64,000 nt of DNA from contig JACQVA010000262.1 in assembly GCA_016210005.1 (NCBI GenBank), forward strand, positions 28,617 to 92,616, read 5' to 3'. The notes under the pieces are model-generated. The model was not told the origin of the DNA, did not search any database, and was given only the letters and a program-made list of their open reading frames with translations. This document shows, one piece after another, positions 10,275-18,483 of the stretch (within the stretch, counting starts at the first letter, position 1; each line of letters opens with the position of its first letter). The position numbers were made by a program, and so were the translations under genes. The stretch is from Deltaproteobacteria bacterium. GTDB lineage: Bacteria; Desulfobacterota; Binatia; HRBIN30; JACQVA1.

Positions 10275-10390
10275 GTCGGGCTGCCTCATGACCGTTGTCT
10301 ACGGGGTCGCACCAGCCCGCGCAAGGTGGCCGCAACGCCCGAATACCGGGCTTGACATGGCGCCTGACTTCGGGGATAAGAGTAGCCAAG

Positions 10391-10405
10391 TAGGAATAAT
10401 TCCTG
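10391..10405. promoter_or_regulatory. Palindromic operator candidate upstream of rubrerythrin
   Basis: A perfect 13-base palindrome AGGAATAATTCCT (10392-10404) lies 20 bases before the rubrerythrin start, next to its GGAGGAG ribosome site. AT-rich sequence is rare here, so it stands out. A Fur-family regulator is encoded two genes downstream, and its family binds AT-rich palindromes, so autoregulation is a reasonable inference. Confidence 0.5.
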
Positions 10406-10424
10406 ATAAGGAGGAGAAACCAAC

Positions 10425-10850
10425 ATGGCGAAGAGTCTCAAGGGCACCAAAACGCACGAAAACCTCAAAGCCGCCTTCGCGGGCGAGTCGCAGGCCAACC
10501 GGCGCTACCTGTATTTCGCGCGCCGCGCCGACATCGAGGGTTACCCCGATATCGGCGGCCTGTTTCGCGATACCTCGGAGGCCGAGACCGGGCACGCATT
10601 CGGGCACTTGGACTTCTTGCGCGAAGTCGGTGACCCGTGCACCGGCGCCCCGATCGGCGACACGGAGCAAAACCTGAAGTCCGCGGTCGAGGGCGAGACC
10701 TACGAGTACAGCGAGATGTACCCCGGTTTCGCCAAGAGCGCCCGCGGCGAAGGCTTCGAAGAGATCGCCGAGTGGTTCGAGACCCTGGCGCGGGCGGAAA
10801 AATCCCACGCCGGGCGCTTCCAGAAGGGCCTCGACACCTTGTCACTGTAA
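10425..10850 (+). CDS. Rubrerythrin-type di-iron protein lacking the rubredoxin domain
   Basis: Di-iron four-helix protein that reduces peroxide. 141 residues, ATG after a strong AAGGAGGAG site. Iron ligands are visible as two ExxH-type motifs ([49 protein letters not shown]). The C-terminal rubredoxin domain of classical rubrerythrin is missing, as in erythrin/sulerythrin forms, so an external electron donor is needed. Followed by DUF3501 and a Fur-family gene, a recurrent set linked to peroxide and iron control. Confidence 0.92.
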   Translation: MAKSLKGTKTHENLKAAFAGESQANRRYLYFARRADIEGYPDIGGLFRDTSEAETGHAFGHLDFLREVGDPCTGAPIGDTEQNLKSAVEGETYEYSEMYPGFAKSARGEGFEEIAEWFETLARAEKSHAGRFQKGLDTLSL

Positions 10851-10950
10851 GCGGCGCCTCGCCCGTGGAGATATGCAAGAGTCGCCGCCCCGGCGGCGGC
10901 TCTTGCTTGCTCCGGGTCTCGCTGCCGCTCACTGCAAGGATGGCTTGATT

Positions 10951-11532
10951 ATGCAACCCGTTACCCTCGACGAGATTGTCGGCCTCGACCGCTATGAAGC
11001 CATGCGCGAAGAGTTTCGCCGGCACATCATCGACCTGAAGAAGCAGCGGCGCGTCAGCGTCGGCGACTACATCACTTTCATCTTCGAGAACCGCGACACG
11101 GTCCGTTTCCAGATTCAGGAGATGCTGCGCGCCGAGCACATCGCCGACCTCGACAAGATCCGCGCCGAGGTCGACTGCTACAACGAGTTGCTGCCGCGCC
11201 CCGGTGAACTGAGCAGCACGATGCTCATCGAAATCACCGAGCAAGAGCAGATCCGCCAGCGCCTGCTCTCCCTCCAGGGCATCGAGCAGGCGGTTTACTT
11301 CGAGGTGAACGGCCAAGTGGTGCGCGGGCAATTCGAGGCCGGCCGCAGCCAAGAAGACAAGCTTAGCGCGGTGCAGTACGTGCGCTTCGACCTCGACGCC
11401 CGTGCCCGCGCCGCCTTCATTGACGGGCACGGGCCGGTGCGGCTGGTGGTTGATCACCCGAACTACCGGGCGGCGACGCTGCTGGGCGAAGCCGTACGTC
11501 GCTCGCTGGCGGACGACCTCGCTTGTGAGTGA
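10951..11532 (+). CDS. DUF3501 family protein
   Basis: 193 residues starting MQPVTLDEIVGLDRYEAMRE with an AAGGA site. This family is recurrently found between rubrerythrin and a Fur-type regulator, as here, but its biochemistry is unknown. Visible features: a helical N-terminus, the block FIFENRDTVRFQIQEMLRAE, and a beta-rich C-terminal half ending in YRAATLLGEAVRRSLADDL. No catalytic motif or metal site is evident. A role in iron or peroxide homeostasis is inferred only from context. Confidence 0.8.
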   Translation: MQPVTLDEIVGLDRYEAMREEFRRHIIDLKKQRRVSVGDYITFIFENRDTVRFQIQEMLRAEHIADLDKIRAEVDCYNELLPRPGELSSTMLIEITEQEQIRQRLLSLQGIEQAVYFEVNGQVVRGQFEAGRSQEDKLSAVQYVRFDLDARARAAFIDGHGPVRLVVDHPNYRAATLLGEAVRRSLADDLACE

Positions 11533-11538
11533 GCCGAC

Positions 11539-11967
11539 ATGTCCCGGACTGCCGCCCCCGCTCCGGTGAAGAGCCGGCGCACGCGCCAATTGGATGCGAC
11601 CTACGAGGTCGTGCGGGAAGCTCACGATCATCCAACGGCAGAGGAGGTCCACCACCGCGTTCAGCGGCAAGTACCGCGCGTGAGTCTGGGCACGGTTTAC
11701 CGCAACCTGCAGAAGCTGGCAGCTGAAGGCCGAGTTCAGACGGTGCAGCTGGCGCGGCGCAGCACGCGCTTCGACGGCATGGTGGCGGCGCACGAGCACT
11801 TCGTCTGCGAACACTGCGGCGACATCACCGACTTGCCGGTGACCACCCGCAGCGTGGCGCAGCCGCCACCGCTGAGCCGAGCGGGCTATGCGGTGAACCG
11901 CTCGGCGCTGACCTACTACGGCACCTGCCCCTCATGCCGCCACACGCAGCGCCACGCGACTCGGTAG
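11539..11967 (+). CDS. Fur-family transcriptional regulator (PerR-like)
   Basis: 142 residues with a winged-helix N-terminus (HPTAEEVHHRVQRQVPRVSL followed by GTVYRNLQKLAAEG) and a metal-binding C-terminus with HEHFVCEHCGD. A second Cys pair, TCPSCRH, completes a structural zinc site like that of PerR. It lies six bases after DUF3501 and is probably co-transcribed with rubrerythrin, whose upstream palindrome it may bind. Peroxide versus iron sensing cannot be decided from sequence alone. Confidence 0.88.
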   Translation: MSRTAAPAPVKSRRTRQLDATYEVVREAHDHPTAEEVHHRVQRQVPRVSLGTVYRNLQKLAAEGRVQTVQLARRSTRFDGMVAAHEHFVCEHCGDITDLPVTTRSVAQPPPLSRAGYAVNRSALTYYGTCPSCRHTQRHATR

Positions 11968-11971
11968 ACCG

Positions 11972-12622
11972 ATGCGCTGGCCGCGGGTCATTCCGATCTT
12001 TCCCCTGCCCGACGTGGTATTGTTCCCCGGGGTGCCGCTGCCGCTCCACATCTTCGAGCCCCGCTACTGCGAGATGGTGCGCGATGCCAGCAACGGCGCC
12101 GCCATCATCGGTATGACCTTGCTGCGCGGCGATTGGCAGCAGGACTATTACGGCTCCCCGCCGATCTTCGCGGTCGGTTGCGCCGGCCGCATGGTCAGTG
12201 TCGAGAACCTCGCCGACGGGCGATTTAATATCATGCTGCGCGGCGCCCGCGAGTTCACCATTGTGCGCAAAGTCAGCGGCAAGTCGTACCGCCAAGCGCA
12301 AGTCACTTGGCGCCCAGCAGCCGCCAACGTCCGCCTCGATACCGAGCGACGTAACCGGATCAACGATCTCTTGGAACGTTTTCTGGCTGGCGAACCCGAA
12401 ACCCCCGCGCGCCGGCTGCTCGACGACGAATCGCTGTCCGACGAGTTACTGGTGAACTTCTTCTCCTACGCCGTGGAAGTACCCGGCCTGGAGAAACAGG
12501 CGCTCCTGGAGGCTACCTCGCTCGCGCAGCGTGCCCGAAGCTTGTGCACGGTGCTCGAATTCCATCTCGAAGCACGCCGCCTGGGGGCCCAGGGTGCCGG
12601 CGCCAGCGAGCGATATCATTAG
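11972..12622 (+). CDS. LON substrate-binding (N-terminal) domain protein
   Basis: 216 residues consisting of the Lon-protease N-terminal domain alone: IPIFPLPDVVLFPGVPLPLH and IFEPRYCEMV are diagnostic. No AAA+ or protease domain follows. Such stand-alone proteins are widespread; the function is unknown, and protein binding is assumed from the domain. It starts four bases after the Fur-family stop, so it may be read from the same message. Confidence 0.9.
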   Translation: MRWPRVIPIFPLPDVVLFPGVPLPLHIFEPRYCEMVRDASNGAAIIGMTLLRGDWQQDYYGSPPIFAVGCAGRMVSVENLADGRFNIMLRGAREFTIVRKVSGKSYRQAQVTWRPAAANVRLDTERRNRINDLLERFLAGEPETPARRLLDDESLSDELLVNFFSYAVEVPGLEKQALLEATSLAQRARSLCTVLEFHLEARRLGAQGAGASERYH

Positions 12623-12682
12623 CGCGCCAGCCACCTTGACAGCACGGCGGCCGCCCCATAGGTGACTGGCGGAGTCCGGTGT

Positions 12683-13270
12683 ATGGCAGTAACCCGACGC
12701 GATGAGCTGACGTTCGTGGAGCGCTGGTACCTGCGCGAGATAGCCCGCGGGTTGGCGGTGACCACCTACCGGTTCTGGCGCAATCTAACGCTGCATGTCT
12801 TACACGCGGCCGGTATCGCCAAAGAGACCAAAGCCGCGATCACGGTGCAGTACCCCGAAGAGCATAAACGCTACGAGGATAACTTCCGCGGCAGCCATCG
12901 TCTGACGCTCAAGGCCGACGCCTCGGTGCGCTGCACCGCCTGTTTCCTGTGCGCCACCGCCTGCCCGGCGCAGTGCATCTACATCGAAGCGGGAGCCCAC
13001 CCGGACCCGACGGTGGAGAAGTTCCCGCTGCGCTACGAAATCGACACGCTGCGCTGCATTTACTGCGGCCTGTGCGTCGAAGCCTGCCCGTGCGACGCCA
13101 TCCGCATGGATAGCTACGTCCACCCCCGAATCTGGGGCTACCGGCGCGCCGACTTCATCGAAACCAAGGAAGTCTTGATGGCGCGCTCGCAGGTGCTCGC
13201 CGAGCGTGGCCGCGACGCCTTGCTCGAAGACCTCCTGGCGACCTATCGCGAGGCCGACAAAGCCGCGTAG
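12683..13270 (+). CDS. nuoI: NuoI-like 2x[4Fe-4S] ferredoxin
   Basis: 195 residues with two cluster motifs, CTACFLCATACP and CIYCGLCVEACP, in the setting HRLTLKADASVR, which is characteristic of the NuoI subunit of complex I. The N-terminal amphipathic helices and the TVEKFPLRYEID spacer also match. The other nuo genes are not here, so this is an isolated copy: either a detached complex I subunit or a ferredoxin recruited for another use. The ATG at 12683 is the start that gives normal NuoI length. Confidence 0.82.
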   Translation: MAVTRRDELTFVERWYLREIARGLAVTTYRFWRNLTLHVLHAAGIAKETKAAITVQYPEEHKRYEDNFRGSHRLTLKADASVRCTACFLCATACPAQCIYIEAGAHPDPTVEKFPLRYEIDTLRCIYCGLCVEACPCDAIRMDSYVHPRIWGYRRADFIETKEVLMARSQVLAERGRDALLEDLLATYREADKAA

Positions 13271-13375
13271 TCCATCATTGCCCCCCGGGAGGCGCCGGGC
13301 GCGGCGATGGACGTACCGCCGGCACGGGGCTATATTCCGCAGCGTACCGGAAATGCAGACGCGGGGGGACGATAT

Positions 13376-14590
13376 ATGGGGAAGAGTTTCAAAGAATTGA
13401 TGCAAGAAGCCCGGCAAGAGGTGCCGGAGTGGAGTATCGACGAGGTCCGCGCCGGCTTGACCAACGGCGGCGGCTACACCCTGGTCGATGTCCGCGAACG
13501 CGAGGAGTACCGCGAAGGCCACTTGCAGGGTGCGCTCTCGCTGCCGCGCGGCTTCCTAGAACTGCGCGCCGAGGAGTTGCTGCCCGACAAACACGCCGCG
13601 ATCATCGCCTACTGCGCCGGCGGCACCCGCTCGCTGCTGGCCGGCAAGCAGTTGCGCGACATGGGCTATCACAAAGTGATATCGATGGCCGGCGGCTACA
13701 GCGCCTGGAAGGGCGCGGGCTATTCCTGGGAGCAGGACTTTCAGTTCACCAAGGATCAGCTCAGCCGGTACAGCCGCCACTTCATCCTGCCCGAAGTCGG
13801 CGAAAAGGGTCAGGCCAAGCTGCTGCAAGCCAAGGTGCTGCTCATTGGTGCCGGCGGCTTGGGTTCGCCGGCGGCCTTCTACCTGGCCGCAGCCGGCGTC
13901 GGCACCCTCGGCATCGTCGACAACGACGTCGTCGACATGAGCAACCTGCAGCGCCAGATCCTCCACACCAACGATCGCGTCGGCACCCCCAAGGTGGACT
14001 CGGCCCGTGCGGCCCTGACCGCGCTCAATCCCGACGTCAAAGTGGTCGGTTTCCAGGAACGACTGACTTCGAGCAACATCCTCGACATCATCAAGGACTT
14101 CGACATCGTCGTCGACGGCTGCGACAATTTCCCGACTCGCTATCTGGTCAACGATGCCTGCGTCATGACCGGTAAACCCAACGTGCACGGCAGCATCTTT
14201 CAGTTCGAGGGGCAGGCCTCGGTCTTCTATCCCCACAAGGGCCCCTGCTACCGCTGCCTGTTTCCCGAACCGCCGCCGCCGGGGGCGGCTCCGAGTTGCC
14301 AGGAGGCGGGCGTGCTCGGCGTGTTGCCGGGGCTGGTGGGCTGCGTCCAGGCGCTCGAAACCATCAAGCTGGTGCTCGGGGTGGGCAAGCCGCTGATCGG
14401 CCGCATGGTCTACTTCGATACGCTCAGCATGGAGCTGCGCATCCACAAGCTGCGCAAAGACAAGAATTGCCCGGTCTGCGGTCCGCACCCGACCGTAACC
14501 AAACTGATCGACTACGAGGAGTTCTGTGGCCTGCGCGGTGGCGGCCACACGGCCGCGCCGCCGGCAGACACGGCGCATTCAGCGGCGTAA
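13376..14590 (+). CDS. Rhodanese-MoeB/ThiF fusion (sulfur-carrier adenylyltransferase)
   Basis: Activates the C-terminus of a ubiquitin-like sulfur carrier (MoaD/ThiS type). Residues about 20-118 are a rhodanese domain with the loop IAYCAGGTRS carrying the catalytic Cys. Residues about 125-390 are the E1-like domain (VLLIGAGGLGSPAAFYLAAA, VDGCDNFPTRY) with zinc Cys pairs in CYRCLF and NCPVCG. The common MoeB-R layout puts rhodanese last; here it comes first. A MoaD-like carrier lies 3.3 kb downstream and is a plausible partner. Confidence 0.9.
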   Translation: MGKSFKELMQEARQEVPEWSIDEVRAGLTNGGGYTLVDVREREEYREGHLQGALSLPRGFLELRAEELLPDKHAAIIAYCAGGTRSLLAGKQLRDMGYHKVISMAGGYSAWKGAGYSWEQDFQFTKDQLSRYSRHFILPEVGEKGQAKLLQAKVLLIGAGGLGSPAAFYLAAAGVGTLGIVDNDVVDMSNLQRQILHTNDRVGTPKVDSARAALTALNPDVKVVGFQERLTSSNILDIIKDFDIVVDGCDNFPTRYLVNDACVMTGKPNVHGSIFQFEGQASVFYPHKGPCYRCLFPEPPPPGAAPSCQEAGVLGVLPGLVGCVQALETIKLVLGVGKPLIGRMVYFDTLSMELRIHKLRKDKNCPVCGPHPTVTKLIDYEEFCGLRGGGHTAAPPADTAHSAA

Positions 14591-14689
14591 GGTTCGTCCG
14601 GATCACGGGCTGTGTTATAACCCGTGTTCAGGTCAGCCGCGGTGAATGGGCTGGGGAGACACCCGGCGAGAGCTGCCACGAGCGCGCCC

Positions 14690-16045
14690 ATGTCGTCTGA
14701 CAGCAAGGTACGCGAGGAGTGCGGAGTCTTCGGCGTTTTCGGCGTTGCCGCCGCCGCCCGCACAACTTATCTCGGGCTCCACGCGTTGCAGCATCGTGGC
14801 CAGGAATCCTCCGGCATGGTCGCCGGTGACGGAGCCCAGTGGCGCCGGCGCGTTGGCATGGGGCTGGTCGATCAAGTGTACGACGAGGACATCGTCAATG
14901 ACCTCGCCGGCGATGTCGCCATCGGCCACAACCGTTACTCCACCAGCGGCACCTCGACGCTCGATAACGCCCAGCCGGTGGTAATTGGCGACGGCGCCGA
15001 GACCGTCGCGCTCTGCCACAATGGCAACTTGCTGCGCCGCGCCTGGCTGGCGCCCGCTCTGCCCGCCGCAACCTCGGATACGCGGTTGCTGGCCGAGGCG
15101 GTGCGTACCCTGCCGCGCGACGGCAACTGGCCCGAGCACGCCGCCAACTTGCTCGGGCGCGTCGAAGGAGCGTTCTCGCTGCTGCTGCTGCATCGGCGGG
15201 CGCTCTACGCCGTGCGCGATCCTCACGGCTTTCGACCGCTGGTGCTGGGGCGGCTGGACTCCGGCTGGGTGGTGGCGTCGGAATCGTGCGCCTTCGATCT
15301 CGTCGGTGCGCGCGTGGAGCGAGAAGTCGAGCCGGGCGAGCTGGTTTGTATCACCGACACCGGAGTCGAGAGCCGCAGCATTGGGATGGCCGCGCCCAGC
15401 CCATGCGTCTTCGAGTGGATCTACTTCAGCCGCCCCGACAGCGTCGTCTTCGGGCGCAGCGTCGGGGAGGTGCGCGTGGCGTTGGGGCGCGAGCTGGCGC
15501 GCGAAGCTCCGGTCGATGCCGACTGCGTGGTGCCGGTGCCGGACTCGGGCAACTTCGCCGCGCTCGGTTTCGCCCAGGAATCGGCGCTACCGCTGGTGCA
15601 CGGCTTGATTCGCAACCACTACGTCGGGCGCACGTTCATCGAGCCGGAGCAAGGCGCGCGCGATTTCAAGGCCCGCATCAAGTACAACGTCTACGCCCCG
15701 CAGATCAGCGGCCGCCGCGTGGTACTGGTGGACGACTCGCTGGTACGCGGCACCACCATGCGCACGCTCGCGCTCATGCTGCGTGACGCCGGCGCCCGCG
15801 CGGTGCATCTACGCGTGAGCGCCCCGCCGCTGCGCCACGAGTGCTTCTTCGGGGTCGACATCCCCGACGAGCGCCTGCTGATCGCGGTCGGGCGTGAAGC
15901 GCCGCAGATCGCTCACCTGCTCGGCGTTGATTCCGTCGGTTACCTCTCGCTGGCGGCGACGATGCGCGCGGCACAACCCGAGGGCGCGCTGTGCCACGGC
16001 TGTTTTTCCGGCACCTACCCGGTCGCGGTGCGCGCGTCAGAGTAG
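14690..16045 (+). CDS. purF: Amidophosphoribosyltransferase
   Basis: First committed step of purine synthesis: PRPP plus glutamine to phosphoribosylamine. Starting at the ATG at 14690, the class-II amidotransferase nucleophile is Cys11 (KVREECGVFGV), so a short propeptide must be removed. The PRPP loop VVLVDDSLVRGTTMRTL is intact, and Cys residues near the C-terminus (HECFFGVDIP, LCHGCFSG) fit the iron-sulfur PurF type. 451 residues, normal length. No other pur genes are next to it. Confidence 0.95.
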   Translation: MSSDSKVREECGVFGVFGVAAAARTTYLGLHALQHRGQESSGMVAGDGAQWRRRVGMGLVDQVYDEDIVNDLAGDVAIGHNRYSTSGTSTLDNAQPVVIGDGAETVALCHNGNLLRRAWLAPALPAATSDTRLLAEAVRTLPRDGNWPEHAANLLGRVEGAFSLLLLHRRALYAVRDPHGFRPLVLGRLDSGWVVASESCAFDLVGARVEREVEPGELVCITDTGVESRSIGMAAPSPCVFEWIYFSRPDSVVFGRSVGEVRVALGRELAREAPVDADCVVPVPDSGNFAALGFAQESALPLVHGLIRNHYVGRTFIEPEQGARDFKARIKYNVYAPQISGRRVVLVDDSLVRGTTMRTLALMLRDAGARAVHLRVSAPPLRHECFFGVDIPDERLLIAVGREAPQIAHLLGVDSVGYLSLAATMRAAQPEGALCHGCFSGTYPVAVRASE

Positions 16046-16129
16046 CTTGGACGGACTAGGTGATTCTGGTAAGGGGTGGCGCGTGCCGCAGACCGCGAGC
16101 GCAGTGGGGGCGCGGGGAAGGGAGAGGGC

Positions 16130-16615
16130 ATGAAGCAAATCATCGTACACCAAGAGAAGTGCACCGCCTGCCGCGACTGCGAGGTGGCGTGTTCATTTGT
16201 CCACGAAGGCGCCTTCGTGCCGGCGCTCTCGCGCATCCGCGTCAACGATTTCTACGAGCAGCAGTTCTACCTGCCGATGACCTGCGTGCACTGCGCCGAC
16301 GCACCCTGCGCCCAAGTCTGTCCGACCGTGGCGATTCAAAGGGAGCCGGACGGCCAGGTGCTGGTCCACGATGACCGCTGCATCGGCTGCAAGATGTGCC
16401 TGCTGGCGTGCCCGTTCGGGGTCATGGGGTTCCAACCCGCGCGCGGCGTGGCGCAGAATTGTGATCTTTGCCGCACCGTGCCCGAGGGACCGCAGTGCGT
16501 GGCGTTCTGCGCCCCGCACGCCCTCGAATACGCCGAGGTGGAGAGCGCCGCCACCGCCAAGCAGAAGATCTACGCCGCCACCATTCAGCAATCCCTGATT
16601 GCCCAGTCGCACTAG
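16130..16615 (+). CDS. Polyferredoxin of the HycB/CooF/AOR-associated type
   Basis: 161 residues with four [4Fe-4S] motifs: CTACRDCEVAC, CVHCADAPCAQVCP, CIGCKMCLLACPFG and the last set CDLCRTVPEGPQCVAFC. This family shuttles electrons for formate, CO or aldehyde:ferredoxin oxidoreductases. Twelve bases downstream lies an NAD(P)/FAD oxidoreductase gene, then a MoaD-like carrier. That trio usually accompanies a tungsten/molybdenum aldehyde oxidoreductase, but no such catalytic gene is present here. Confidence 0.88.
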   Translation: MKQIIVHQEKCTACRDCEVACSFVHEGAFVPALSRIRVNDFYEQQFYLPMTCVHCADAPCAQVCPTVAIQREPDGQVLVHDDRCIGCKMCLLACPFGVMGFQPARGVAQNCDLCRTVPEGPQCVAFCAPHALEYAEVESAATAKQKIYAATIQQSLIAQSH

Positions 16616-16629
16616 AGCGGTCGCCGGTG

Positions 16630-17904
16630 ATGGAAGGGCAGTACGTCCTGATCGGCAACAGCGCCGCGGCGCTGGCGGCAATCGACGCCATTCGCAAGTT
16701 CGACGGCGGCGGTTCGATCGTGCTGCTTAACCGCGAGCACGGCCCGGCTTACTCGCGCGTGGCGCTGCCCTATTACGTGGCCGGCGAAATGACGCTCGAA
16801 GACCTGCTCATCCGCCAGCGCGCGGATTACCAGCGCCTGGGGGTCGAGCTGGTCGAGGACGCCAGCGTTGTCGCCGTCGACGCCGGGGCTAAGCAGGTCG
16901 TGCTCGCGGACGGCCGCAAGCTGCGATTCGGCAAGCTGCTGCTCGGCACCGGCTCGGGGTGCAGTATGCCGCCGATCAGCGGGCTCGAGGCCGTGCCGCA
17001 TCACTACTTGTGGACTCTCGATGACGCCAAGGGCTTGCGGGCCGCGGCCCAGAAGGCGCGCCGTGCCGTGCTCATCGGCGGCGGCTTCATCGGCATGCTG
17101 GCGGCCGAGGCCTTGCGCAAGTTGAACCTGCGCCTGACCATCGTCGAGATGGCTTCCCAGTTGCTGCCCCAGCTGCTGGATGCTGAAGGCGGCCGGCGCT
17201 TCTCGCAGGCGGTGGCCGAGGCCGGCGTGACCCTGCGCCTCGGCGCCACCGTGGCGGCGGTGGCGGCGAACAACGGCGAAATTACGGTTACGCTCGAAGG
17301 CGGCGAAGCACTGCTGGCGGACTTGCTGGTGGTGGCCGCCGGCGTCGAGCCCAACGTCGGCTTTCTGCGCAACGGCCCGTGCGTGGTCAACCGCGGCGTG
17401 GTGGTGGACGAGTGGTTGGAGACCGACTGCGCCGACATCTTTGCTGCCGGCGACGTGGCCGAGGTCAAGGACTTCCTCGGCGGCGATCGCACCATTCACG
17501 CCATCTGGCCGGCGGCAGTGGAGCAGGGCCGCATCGCCGGCGCCAACATGGCCGGCCAGCGCCTGACTTACGCCGGCAGTCTGGGCATGAACGTGGTCAC
17601 GCTGTTCAACCTGACGCTGGCGCAACTGGGGCGGTTCCGCGAGGCACCAGGAGACGAAGTGCAGCTGCTCAGCAACACCGCCGCCGCCTACCGCAAAGTG
17701 GTTGTGAGTGCCGACGGCGGCATCGCCGGCGCCATGTATTTGGGAGACGAAAACGGCGTGGCGGAAATGGGCGTGATCAATGGGTTGATCAAGCGCCGCG
17801 CCAGCTGGCGCGAGTTCGCCGACTACAAGCTGCCGCGCTTCACTTACGCCACCACCATCTACGGCCGCGGCCAGCACGGGCCACGCCCACGTCCGGTGCG
17901 CTGA
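16630..17904 (+). CDS. FAD-dependent pyridine-nucleotide-disulfide-type oxidoreductase
   Basis: 424 residues with an FAD-binding N-terminus (YVLIGNSAAALAAIDAIR), an NAD-binding Rossmann motif (AVLIGGGFIGMLAAEAL) and the FAD ribityl motif DIFAAGDVAE. It resembles nitrite-reductase/AOR-associated NADH-dependent flavoproteins. It probably moves electrons between NAD(P)H and the polyferredoxin encoded just upstream. Its stop codon overlaps the ATG of the MoaD-like gene, indicating tight coupling. Confidence 0.88.
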   Translation: MEGQYVLIGNSAAALAAIDAIRKFDGGGSIVLLNREHGPAYSRVALPYYVAGEMTLEDLLIRQRADYQRLGVELVEDASVVAVDAGAKQVVLADGRKLRFGKLLLGTGSGCSMPPISGLEAVPHHYLWTLDDAKGLRAAAQKARRAVLIGGGFIGMLAAEALRKLNLRLTIVEMASQLLPQLLDAEGGRRFSQAVAEAGVTLRLGATVAAVAANNGEITVTLEGGEALLADLLVVAAGVEPNVGFLRNGPCVVNRGVVVDEWLETDCADIFAAGDVAEVKDFLGGDRTIHAIWPAAVEQGRIAGANMAGQRLTYAGSLGMNVVTLFNLTLAQLGRFREAPGDEVQLLSNTAAAYRKVVVSADGGIAGAMYLGDENGVAEMGVINGLIKRRASWREFADYKLPRFTYATTIYGRGQHGPRPRPVR

Positions 17905-18149
17905 TGTGCATCACGGTCAAGTTGCACGCCACGCTGAAGAAGCACTTGCCGGCGCAAGCTACCGGCGATGCCGTCGTCATCGAGGTCGCCGAAGGGGCGA
18001 CCGTGGCCGATGTCATCCGGCAACTGGGCATTCCGCCCCGGCACGCCGGCATGACGGTGTCGGGCGATGAGTTGCTCGATCCGGCAGCCGTGCTGAAAGA
18101 CGGGCAGGAGATCAACCTCTTCCCGCCGCTGGCAGGTGGTAGCCGATGA
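17904..18149 (+). CDS. MoaD/ThiS-family sulfur carrier
   Basis: 81 residues with the beta-grasp fold signature (VKLHATLKKHLPA, ATVADVIRQLGIP, INLFPPLAGG). The protein ends GGSR; the reactive carrier form must end in GG, so the last two residues would have to be trimmed or the protein is not charged in the standard way. It probably serves synthesis of a molybdo- or tungstopterin, with the rhodanese-MoeB fusion as a possible activating enzyme. Confidence 0.82.
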   Translation: MCITVKLHATLKKHLPAQATGDAVVIEVAEGATVADVIRQLGIPPRHAGMTVSGDELLDPAAVLKDGQEINLFPPLAGGSR

Positions 18150-18483
18150 CTAGTGCCCGTCATCCGACCCCGCAATCCGGAATCGAGAATGCGCAAGCGT
18201 CCGTGCTCCCTGACCTGAAACTCGCCCGCTGTCTCCGCGCCAGCGCTCTCTACCGGCATCCCTTCGCGTGTTGCTCCCTCTCCCCGCATGGTTTTGCGCG
18301 GAGGGGGCTACGGTACCGGATCGTGGGGCACTCCGGCGAGCACAAGCGGCGAGTTTCAGCTCAGGGCTGGGGTGAGCTTGTGAGGGGTTCATCTTTCGAC
18401 CTCACGCGACCCCACGGGGCTGGCTCCTGAAATCGTACGGCCGCCGCGACGCACACCATCTTCGCTCGGAATTTGAGTTGCCA
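18150..18483. other. Intergenic stretch with degenerate repeat, no gene
   Basis: No convincing coding region in either strand. Around 18271-18312 an imperfect inverted repeat is visible (CCCTCTCCCCGC against GCGCGGAGGGGG), similar in style to the dispersed CCCTCTCCCGC repeats of the BREX region. The 18370-18420 segment looks like a decayed copy of another dispersed repeat. The transketolase promoter should lie near the 3' end. Confidence 0.4.

Noticed and set aside
18146..18430. Small gene between moaD and transketolase
   Set aside because: Translation is low-complexity and matches degenerate dispersed repeats; no ribosome site.
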